A stretch of 64,000 nucleotides of DNA from Nitrospira sp. GTDB taxonomy: Bacteria > Nitrospirota > Nitrospiria > Nitrospirales > Nitrospiraceae. Made by a program: the position numbers and the translations under genes. Location: the NCBI GenBank assembly GCA_020846195.1, contig JADLEJ010000004.1, forward strand, positions 124,001-188,000, written 5' to 3'. Position 1 is the stretch's first letter. Every line of letters starts with the position of its first letter. Below the pieces are notes generated by a model. The model was not told the origin of the DNA, did no database searches, and saw only the letters and a list, made by a program, of their open reading frames with translations. Below, piece by piece: positions 16,434-23,246 of the stretch.

Positions 16434-17104
16434 GTGCGTTCCGCACCGTGACGATGGCAGTACTCTGCCTTGCCTCGGCCCTCCCGGCGCTGGCAAGCGA
16501 GAAAGTCTGGGATAGCGAATTACGCCGTTATCTAAAGGACGACGACTTCAAGTATGAAGAGTTCATGTCTGAAGAAGAGGCCGTGAAAACGATTCTCCCG
16601 AAATCTCAGCGCGTGCGCAAAGAACTGATCCGCCTCACGGCGGAAAAGAAGGCGCTGATTGAAGAACGGATCGGGTGGAAATTTCCGGAAGAATCATTCG
16701 ACCTGTATATCGGAGAAACCGGAGACAAGATCGACGGCTATGCCATGATCCATAACACCATTGGCAAATACAAACACATGACCTATATGGTCGGGGTCGA
16801 TTCGAAAGGCACCTGCACCGACGTAGAACTGCTCGTCTTTCGCGATGCCAAAGGCAGCGAAGTCGGGAAAAAGCGTTTCAACGCACAATACGACGGAAGA
16901 ACCGTGTCCGATCCCATCCGCATCAACAAGGACATCATCAACATCAGCGGCGCCACGATGTCCGTCCGCTCAATGAGCGCCGGCGTCAAGCGAGTGTTGG
17001 TCCTCGTCGACGAGTTTTATTTGAAGCCGGCCGGACTCGGAAGCGACACCGTCGCCTCCCGCAAATCCGACAAAGGCATTTTCACATCCATATTCGGCAA
17101 CTAG
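16418..17104 (+). CDS. Secreted FMN-binding domain protein, likely ApbE substrate
   Basis: Exported 228-residue protein (signal peptide to about ALPALA, residue 26). A helical, charged N-terminal part (residues 30-85) is followed by an FMN_bind domain. The flavinylation motif SGATMS places the FMN-accepting Thr at about residue 180. Such proteins carry covalently bound FMN and pass single electrons outside the cytoplasm, as in RnfG/NqrC. AAAGGAG precedes the ATG at 16418, inside the end of the lipoprotein gene. ApbE, which would load the flavin, is encoded divergently about 2.4 kb away, and a four-helix membrane protein follows. Confidence 0.88.
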   Translation: MFSQLSAFRTVTMAVLCLASALPALASEKVWDSELRRYLKDDDFKYEEFMSEEEAVKTILPKSQRVRKELIRLTAEKKALIEERIGWKFPEESFDLYIGETGDKIDGYAMIHNTIGKYKHMTYMVGVDSKGTCTDVELLVFRDAKGSEVGKKRFNAQYDGRTVSDPIRINKDIINISGATMSVRSMSAGVKRVLVLVDEFYLKPAGLGSDTVASRKSDKGIFTSIFGN

Positions 17105-17130
17105 AAAGAGCGGACCGCGCGTCCCTGTAT

Positions 17131-17649
17131 ATGAAAAACTTTAACCAACGATTCAAACTCCGGGATTCCGACCGCCATATCAGGCTGCTCTACACCCAGT
17201 TTCTGTTCTTGATGCTGGTCGGATTCCTGTTTTCGTTCTTTTGGGCTCACAGCATGACCAGCTTGTCGCCACAAGGCATTGCCGAACATTACCGGGGCTC
17301 CGATGCCACCTTCGGGGAGCCGATGTCGTTCCGCGAGCTGGCGGAGGTGACCCACTTTCACCTATTCACCATGCCGGTCGTCTTCATGATTCTGGTGCAT
17401 GTGTTATTTCTGACCAGCGCCAGCCAGGCCGTAAAGGTCTGGATGACCTGGTTGTCCTTCGCCGGTGTCGGATTGGATCTGGTGTCGCCCTGGTTGATCA
17501 GCTATGTGTCCCCGGTCTTTGTGCTCACCATGCTAACCGGCGATACTCTGATGATGGTAACCTTCTTGGTCATGATGTGGATTCCCCTGCATGAAATGTG
17601 GATCTTGAAACAACCGCTCATGGGCGGGAAGCGCCCCACGGAGACCTAG
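17131..17649 (+). CDS. Four-helix membrane protein, possible redox partner of the FMN protein
   Basis: 172 residues with four strong hydrophobic helices (about 19-40, 77-97, 103-122 and 127-150). Histidines lie in or near the helices (THFHLF, ILVHVLF, PLHEMW), which could bind heme, but no known heme-protein signature is complete. A periplasmic loop between helices 1 and 2 contains charged residues. It is the last gene before a terminator in the operon with the FMN-binding protein, so a role as its quinol- or heme-linked membrane electron donor is a reasonable inference. I do not recognise the family. Confidence 0.65.
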   Translation: MKNFNQRFKLRDSDRHIRLLYTQFLFLMLVGFLFSFFWAHSMTSLSPQGIAEHYRGSDATFGEPMSFRELAEVTHFHLFTMPVVFMILVHVLFLTSASQAVKVWMTWLSFAGVGLDLVSPWLISYVSPVFVLTMLTGDTLMMVTFLVMMWIPLHEMWILKQPLMGGKRPTET

Positions 17650-17702
17650 CGACAATCCGCGCGGGTCCGACAATCTAGAACGGCCAGAGGTTATTCACCC
17701 AG

Positions 17703-17742
17703 AGCCCAAGATCACACCAGTGGTCTTGGGCTTTTGTTTTTT
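17703..17742 (+). terminator. Intrinsic terminator after the flavoprotein operon
   Basis: Stem AGCCCAAGA with TCTTGGGCT, followed by TTTTGTTTTTT. It closes the operon of the zinc-finger protein, porin 1, lipoprotein, FMN protein and membrane protein. Confidence 0.85.
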
Positions 17743-17851
17743 CTGCCGCGTTTGCGGCGGATGGAGAATGCGCAGCAACGTCACCGCAGAGACCAGAGGC
17801 CCCAGCGCCCCGCGTCAGTTTTAATTTTCACTATCCTAGGGGAGCCTCACG

Positions 17852-19366
17852 ATGAAGACCGCATTACGACTCGCTCTGCTCATGCTCGCGTTATGGCCAG
17901 GATCGCAGGCCTTTGCTGAAGACAAAGCGCTCGAAGACCGGCTCAAACAGGTGGAAGAGGAACTGCGCCAATACCGGGCCACTATTAAGCAATACCAAGA
18001 ACACGAACATCGCGAAGGCGCCTCGGAACGGCGGGATGGCGCTGCAAGTCCGTCGAGTGAACCAGGGATCGGCTCCCTTCCCGAGGTCGGCAAAGATCTT
18101 CGCACACCGACACAGGCGCCCCTGTCATTCGGATCGAGCGGATCGGGCCGCTTGGTCTATGCCAAGCCCTTTGTGGCAGCCCCGAAGGCGATCGTGGGCG
18201 GCTACATGGATATTCAGTATCGAAGCCATCGCAAGGGTGTCCTGGAAACGGGTGACTATAACGCCATCCGAAACAACCAGGGCACGACGAACGGGTTCGA
18301 CCAGCAGCGCTTCGTTCCGTTCATTTATGCGGACATTACCGAGCACCTGAAGTTTGCCTCGGAACTCGAGATCGAACACGGAATCAGAGGGGCCGGAGAA
18401 ACAGAAATCAGCTTGGAATTTGCGCATCTCGACTACCTCGTCAGCGAACCATTCAATATTCGCGCGGGTATTCTCTTGATCCCGATCGGCAAGTTTAACT
18501 TGCTCCACGACTCTCCGCTGAACGACTTGACGGACCGCCCGCTGGTTAGCCAATTCATCATTCCCTCGACCATGTCCGAGACAGGCGCCGGCTTCTACGG
18601 CACGTTCTACCCTGGCCCAACCAGCAAACTCGACTACGAGCTCTACGTCACCACCGGCCCTTGCGGGAGCGACCCGAACGGCACGCCGCGCATCAGCGAA
18701 GAAACCGGCACCAAAAACTCACGCCAGCGGAAATGCGAAAGCACCGCGGATGGACTCGATATCAACAATGGCAAAGCGGTCTCTGGCCGCGTGGCCTTTA
18801 GCCCGATCCTCGGCATAGAAGTCGCCGGATCCGGCTATTTCGGCAACTCCTCCCCGAGCAGCTACAATCCCCTCAGCATTATGGCCATCGATTGGACCCT
18901 CCAAAAGGGCCCCTTTGAGATCATCGGCGAAGCCGCCTGGGCCTATGCAAGAGGAAACTCGCGCGCCATTCCCGGCAACACCATTGGGTTTGCGCCGGGC
19001 GCAATCATGACGGGCATCAATACGTTTAACCCTCTGGCAGGACCGCCGCAACGGCTGCAAGGGTTCTATATCCAGGGCAACTATCATTTCATGCCCGCCT
19101 TCTTGACCGCCCTCTCACCCAAGAGATTCGGGGAGGGCTCCACCTTCACCGCCGTGATCCGCTATGACCAGGTGAACTTGAATCGGGACAACCGCGGTGA
19201 AAACCAAGGCCAGCTGGACCAGATTTCATTCGGTTTGAACTATCGGCCGGTTGAAGATGCGGTCTTCAAGATCAGTTACCAATATATGCCCAAGGCCTTC
19301 AATCCGAACAGCGGCCAGCGCATCCACGACAGCGCGCTGGTCCTCTCCGCGGCCACGTATTTCTGA
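17852..19366 (+). CDS. Outer-membrane porin (paralogue 2)
   Basis: 504-residue beta-barrel protein related to the porin at 14468. A signal peptide (after SQAFA) is followed by a coiled coil (residues ~24-55, EDRLKQVEEELRQYRATIKQ), a linker, and a barrel that ends in ATYF. The shared core FNLLHDSPLNDLTDRP and GFYGTFYPGPTSKLDYELY blocks show a gene duplication; paralogue 2 has an extra Cys-containing loop (PCGSDPNG... RQRKCES) that might form a disulfide. GGGGAG precedes the ATG. The gene follows a terminator and so has its own promoter, not located. Substrate unknown. Confidence 0.8.
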   Translation: MKTALRLALLMLALWPGSQAFAEDKALEDRLKQVEEELRQYRATIKQYQEHEHREGASERRDGAASPSSEPGIGSLPEVGKDLRTPTQAPLSFGSSGSGRLVYAKPFVAAPKAIVGGYMDIQYRSHRKGVLETGDYNAIRNNQGTTNGFDQQRFVPFIYADITEHLKFASELEIEHGIRGAGETEISLEFAHLDYLVSEPFNIRAGILLIPIGKFNLLHDSPLNDLTDRPLVSQFIIPSTMSETGAGFYGTFYPGPTSKLDYELYVTTGPCGSDPNGTPRISEETGTKNSRQRKCESTADGLDINNGKAVSGRVAFSPILGIEVAGSGYFGNSSPSSYNPLSIMAIDWTLQKGPFEIIGEAAWAYARGNSRAIPGNTIGFAPGAIMTGINTFNPLAGPPQRLQGFYIQGNYHFMPAFLTALSPKRFGEGSTFTAVIRYDQVNLNRDNRGENQGQLDQISFGLNYRPVEDAVFKISYQYMPKAFNPNSGQRIHDSALVLSAATYF

Positions 19367-19372
19367 CAACGA

Positions 19373-19405
19373 CGGGCCGGATTTCCAGAAGGGAACTCCG
19401 GCCCG
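19373..19405 (+). terminator. GC-rich hairpin after porin 2 (no T-tract)
   Basis: A 9-bp stem, CGGGCCGGA with TCCGGCCCG, begins 6 bases after the stop. The position and lack of a T-run match the hairpin after porin 1, which suggests the same mRNA-stabilising or partial-termination role. Confidence 0.45.
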
Positions 19406-19428
19406 GATCGTCTCACTGGAGGTTCTGC

Positions 19429-20142
19429 ATGACCGTTGAAACTGACGCGCCTGTCACAGCCGTGCTGTCACGAGTCATCGCAATGCTGGGCAAGATTGAC
19501 GGCCTCCGGCTGCCTCCTGGCTCCCGCCGCGATGTCGAGTCCATTCTCGTTCGTCAGGTCACCAGGGAACTAGAACGCGCGTTGCCCTGGCACGCCGGCC
19601 ATGGACGCAATACCGCCACGCTCGCCTGCATCATCGGACGGGCTATGGCGCTCGATGTCGAGGCCTTGCACCATCTCAAACTCGCGGCCTTCCTGCACGA
19701 TATTGGGCTCCTGATGCTCCCGCCCCACCTGACCGAGGACAAAGCGCCGCTTGAGTCTGAATCGTACATCGCGCTCCAACATCATGCCCGGCTCGGAGCC
19801 AATCTGCTCGAACCCTTTCGGTTCATGCGGGAGGCCTCGGTACTCATCGCCCACCATCATGAGCGATGGGATGGAACAGGCTATCCCTACGGCATTCGCG
19901 GGACCTATATTCCATTAGGCGCCAGGATCCTGGCAATTGCCGATGCGTTCGATGCCATCCAGGTACCGGACTCGCCCGGCCAAGAGACGCGCAACAGAGT
20001 GGCCCTTCGCATACTTCAAGTCGCGGCCGGCACTCAATTTGACCCGCAGCTGGTCGACCTGCTCGGCCACATCGTCCGCTCAGCCGCGCCTTCGGAACAC
20101 AATGAGTCGTTCACGTATTTCCATGGTTCTACTTTGCCTTGA
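19429..20142 (+). CDS. HD-GYP domain protein (putative cyclic-di-GMP phosphodiesterase)
   Basis: 237-residue cytosolic protein that is almost entirely an HD-GYP domain. Motifs in order are HAGH, the catalytic HDIG pair, HH in ALQHHARLG, and HHHERWDGTGYP, followed by ADAFDAI. The residue after HDIG is Leu instead of the Lys usual in active HD-GYP enzymes, so activity could be altered. No sensory or receiver domain is attached; a short N-terminal segment (1-45) is unassigned. GGAGG precedes the ATG. It lies between porin 2 and the di-heme protein gene, 12 bases before the latter. Confidence 0.82.
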   Translation: MTVETDAPVTAVLSRVIAMLGKIDGLRLPPGSRRDVESILVRQVTRELERALPWHAGHGRNTATLACIIGRAMALDVEALHHLKLAAFLHDIGLLMLPPHLTEDKAPLESESYIALQHHARLGANLLEPFRFMREASVLIAHHHERWDGTGYPYGIRGTYIPLGARILAIADAFDAIQVPDSPGQETRNRVALRILQVAAGTQFDPQLVDLLGHIVRSAAPSEHNESFTYFHGSTLP

Positions 20143-20154
20143 GGAGATTGTCCC

Positions 20155-21903
20155 ATGTTCACCTCTCACCAACCGGTCACTGCATCCGTTCACGTCGGTG
20201 GAATCGTCGGCAGCCTGTTGCTCTGCGCCCTGTTCATCGGTTGCAGCGGAGGCAACAGCCAGAGCAGTAGCACACCTCCATCGGCAGCGTTTTCAACCAG
20301 CGGCACCGCCGGCGCCGAAGAGGCCGTCGGCGAACGCTTGTTTCTCGAAACCCGTTTCGCGCACGCCTACAAAGTCTTTTTAGATAACGGTGGGAATATC
20401 AACGATCCCAACGCTGGCGACCCAGTCATGGCCCAGCTGGAAACCCTCGGCGCGCCGCTGCCCAGCCCCTTCGCGGGCATGACCATGAATTGCCGCGCCT
20501 GCCACCTCGTCGACGATGTGCTAACCGCCCCGGGCGGCGGCATGCGCACCTATGCCGATTTCGCCCGCCGCAGCCCGGTCCCGGCCAGAACGGACGGGAA
20601 GACGCATGCGCCCCGGAACTCTCCAGCCCTGGTCAATTCGACGCTGGACCGGCCGGACGGCGTGCTCTTCCATTTCGACACCGAGTTCAATTCCATGGAG
20701 GATCTGGTCGCCGCCACCTTCACCGGCCGGAACTACGGCTGGCTGCCCGGCGAAAAGGCGCAAGCCATCGCGCATCTTGCGCGAGTGGTGCGAGGCGACG
20801 ACGGATCTTTCGATCTTACCGACACCGGCCTGTCCTATCGCACTCTTTTCACAGGAACGGATTCGGCTATTCCGGACGAGCTCCGTCTGCCTCAACAATT
20901 CCGCGCCTTCGTCGGCTCCGGCACCGATCAAGAAATCTTCAACGCAGTCGTGAAAGTGGTAGCCGCCTACGTCAACGGCTTGCTCTTCTCGAAAACCGAC
21001 GACAACGGCGTGCCCATCCGTTCGCCGTACGATATCTTCCTGGCTATCAACGGTCTGCAGCAGCAGCCAGACGCGAATGAATCGGCACTCGACTATAGCC
21101 GCCGACTGCGGACACTGATCAATGCCCCAGGGTTCGCTCCGCAGTTCGTCACGTCGAATCCGAACCGGCAAGACGGCCAATTCCAGTTCCACCCAGGGCA
21201 GACTTTTACATTTGGTGCGATTGAACTTGCCGGACTCAAAATGTTTCTGGCTGAGCCAGCAGCGCCTCTCGCCTCGCCCGCTGAGTTAACCGCAGGACGC
21301 ATCGGCAACTGCATCGCCTGCCATGCCGCGCCGAATTTCACCGATTTCAAATTGCACAACACCGGCACGGCGCAGAAAGAATACGACGATATTCATGGAG
21401 CCAATCAATTCGCAGGGCTATCGATCCCAAATCTGGCCACCCGAAACGGAAACTACAATGCTTACCTGCCCGCGACAGAATCCCATACCGCCGCAGCAGG
21501 CCCCTTCCGTGAAATTCCCTCGGCCGGCGCTCCTGGGCTGACCGATCTTGGCGTATGGAATATTTTTGCCAATCCAGACATGCCCGGCCCCCAGGCCAAG
21601 ATTCGCATCCTCTTGTGCGAGGGACAAATCCCCTGTCCGGTCGATTCCATCCTCTTAGACGGGGCCATCGCACGCTTCAAAACTCCAGGGCTTCGGGATC
21701 TCAGTCATTCCCCCCCGTTCATGCACACCGGCCAGTTCGACACGCTGGAGGACATCATGGCGTTTTATCGGCTGGTCTCTGGACAGGCCAGGGCCGTCAC
21801 GCTCCGCAACGGAGCCACACAGTTACAGGGCATCGCGCTCACGCCCAGCGATACCGCGCCATTAGTCGCGTTTCTGAAATCGCTGAATGAGGATTATCAA
21901 TAG
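20155..21903 (+). CDS. Di-heme cytochrome c peroxidase-like lipoprotein
   Basis: 582-residue exported protein with a Cys-ending lipoprotein signal (LFIGC). Two c-type heme sites are seen: CRACH at residues 113-117 and CIACH at 386-390, the spacing of the bacterial cytochrome c peroxidase/MauG superfamily. The late LRDLSHSPPFMHTGQFDTLEDIMAFY block is also typical (GLRnV...PYfHdGs..tL...v.fY). It probably reduces peroxide or oxidises a partner in the periplasm; the exact reaction is not certain. It is the last plus-strand gene before a convergent terminator and follows the HD-GYP gene by 12 bases. Confidence 0.85.
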   Translation: MFTSHQPVTASVHVGGIVGSLLLCALFIGCSGGNSQSSSTPPSAAFSTSGTAGAEEAVGERLFLETRFAHAYKVFLDNGGNINDPNAGDPVMAQLETLGAPLPSPFAGMTMNCRACHLVDDVLTAPGGGMRTYADFARRSPVPARTDGKTHAPRNSPALVNSTLDRPDGVLFHFDTEFNSMEDLVAATFTGRNYGWLPGEKAQAIAHLARVVRGDDGSFDLTDTGLSYRTLFTGTDSAIPDELRLPQQFRAFVGSGTDQEIFNAVVKVVAAYVNGLLFSKTDDNGVPIRSPYDIFLAINGLQQQPDANESALDYSRRLRTLINAPGFAPQFVTSNPNRQDGQFQFHPGQTFTFGAIELAGLKMFLAEPAAPLASPAELTAGRIGNCIACHAAPNFTDFKLHNTGTAQKEYDDIHGANQFAGLSIPNLATRNGNYNAYLPATESHTAAAGPFREIPSAGAPGLTDLGVWNIFANPDMPGPQAKIRILLCEGQIPCPVDSILLDGAIARFKTPGLRDLSHSPPFMHTGQFDTLEDIMAFYRLVSGQARAVTLRNGATQLQGIALTPSDTAPLVAFLKSLNEDYQ

Positions 21904-21982
21904 GAGGGACGACGAATCGATCGACCAGCCGGCGTGCTCCACGCGCCGGCAACGAAGTGGGAGCCATGACCTCCCACTTCTC

Positions 21983-22026
21983 AGGCGGGGGCCCTCAGTC
22001 CTCCTGGGGCCCCCCGCTTACTATTT
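21983..22026. terminator. Terminator between convergent di-heme and bacterioferritin genes
   Basis: A very GC-rich hairpin (GCGGGGGCCC pairing with GGGGCCCCCCGC) is followed on the plus strand by TTACTATTTTTTA. It should end transcription of the plus-strand operon and may act on the minus strand too. Confidence 0.7.
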
Positions 22027-22034
22027 TTTAGAGC

Positions 22035-22505
22035 TTACGACTTGATCTGTTCGGCGAGATAGCCCGTCAGTCCGACTTGGGCAATTGTGGCGAGCTGCCG
22101 CTCGAAGTAGTCCACATGCTCTTCTGAATCGACCACCATCTCTTCAAGTTTGTGCCGGGTCGTAAAATCGCCCGCACTGGCCGCATGCGCGATCGCCGTC
22201 CGCAACATCTCCACGTCTTCCCGTTCGAATGCCAGGTTGGTTTCAAACAGGTCTTTAACAGAGGCTCCGCCTTTCACCGCGTCCAGCACGCCGACGTCCG
22301 GCTGGCCGCCCAGATACAGCATATGGCGAACCAGCTGGCCGGAATGGGTGACTTCCTCCGTATAGAGATGCTGAAACTTGTCCGCCAGCCGCTCATAGCC
22401 CCAATGACGGCAGAGCTCAGCATGGAGCAAATATTGATGCACTGCGGTCAGCTCGGCGGTGAGAATTTTTCCAAGTCGTTCGAGAATTCCGTCTTTAGCT
22501 TTCAT
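22035..22505 (-). CDS. bfr: Bacterioferritin subunit with ferroxidase site, no heme Met
   Basis: 156-residue iron-storage subunit; 24 such subunits form a cage that oxidises and stores iron. Compared by position with E. coli Bfr, it keeps ferroxidase ligands Glu18, Glu51, His54, Glu94 and His130, but has Ser at 127 in place of Glu and Val at 52 in place of the heme-binding Met. The gene ends 9 bases after the terminator hairpin. I use the ATG at 22505. It lies 40 bases downstream of a second bfr gene whose defects are the reverse, so a mixed cage is likely. Confidence 0.93.
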   Translation of the reverse strand: MKAKDGILERLGKILTAELTAVHQYLLHAELCRHWGYERLADKFQHLYTEEVTHSGQLVRHMLYLGGQPDVGVLDAVKGGASVKDLFETNLAFEREDVEMLRTAIAHAASAGDFTTRHKLEEMVVDSEEHVDYFERQLATIAQVGLTGYLAEQIKS

Positions 22506-22545
22506 TGGCGGCTGTCCTTTCGTCTTCGTCTGTTCCAACCCGTCG

Positions 22546-23022
22546 TTAGCTGTCTTTCTTGATCTGCTCGGCCAGATAGTTTTCCAGGCCGACTTGCTTG
22601 ACGGTTTCCATCTGCGTTTCGATCCAATCGATATGAGCGTCGACGTCTTTGGCCATGTCTTCCAGCATATGCCGGGTCGTGAAATCCGCAACCTTCACGC
22701 AATGCACGATCCCCTCGTTCAACAACGCCAGCATTTCCTGCTCGGCCTTCAAATCGAGCGTGAACTGCTCCGGCACGGTTTCACCGACATGCACCGTATT
22801 CATCCGCTGCACGTTCGGCACGCCTTCCAGATACAGAATGTGCCCGATGAGCTGATCGGCGTCTTTCATTTCGTCGATGCTCCGCTCGCGCACCTTGTGC
22901 TCAAGCCGGTCGAACCCCCAGTTTTCACACATCTTGGCATGGACAAAATACTGATTGATGGCTGTCAGGTCGGCGGTCAAGACCTTATTCAGGATATTGA
23001 TGACTCCCTCTTTCGCTTTCAT
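22546..23022 (-). CDS. bfr: Bacterioferritin subunit with heme Met, altered ferroxidase site
   Basis: 158-residue subunit. It keeps Met52, the heme ligand at the subunit interface, plus Glu51, Glu94 and His130, but has Asp at 18 (usually Glu), Asp at 54 (usually His) and Val at 127 (usually Glu), so its ferroxidase centre should be inactive or poor. GGGGGAAT precedes the ATG at 23022. It is first in a two-gene unit with the ferroxidase-competent subunit. Paired heme-type and ferroxidase-type subunits are known in some bacteria (e.g. Neisseria, Magnetospirillum, Pseudomonas). Confidence 0.93.
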   Translation of the reverse strand: MKAKEGVINILNKVLTADLTAINQYFVHAKMCENWGFDRLEHKVRERSIDEMKDADQLIGHILYLEGVPNVQRMNTVHVGETVPEQFTLDLKAEQEMLALLNEGIVHCVKVADFTTRHMLEDMAKDVDAHIDWIETQMETVKQVGLENYLAEQIKKDS

Positions 23023-23094
23023 AGTGATTCCCCCTTTCTCAGAAGATAATAGGCCCGCAGATGAGGGGCGCAATAATGTCGGATCAACGCCGCA

Positions 23095-23111
23095 CGATAA
23101 ACTCATTATCG
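23095..23111. promoter_or_regulatory. Palindrome upstream of the bacterioferritin genes
   Basis: CGATAAACTCATTATCG has 6-bp arms with a 5-base centre and lies about 75 bases before the first bfr ATG. GATAA...TTATC is the core of many Fur sites, but the centre is the wrong length for a classic one. It is a candidate operator only. The rest of 23023-23246 shows a possible weak TATTAT -10 near 23048 and no gene. Confidence 0.35.
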
Positions 23112-23246
23112 TCTCAGACCAGGCAGAGGTCAACAGCGAAAACACTGTCTGGCACAGGCGAAACGTCGCTGTTAATGAGGTTGCTTCTCAGTTTCGAGGC
23201 GGCGGCAAACAGAGGCGGGAGAGAATCGGCCGTCCTGATGCGGGAA

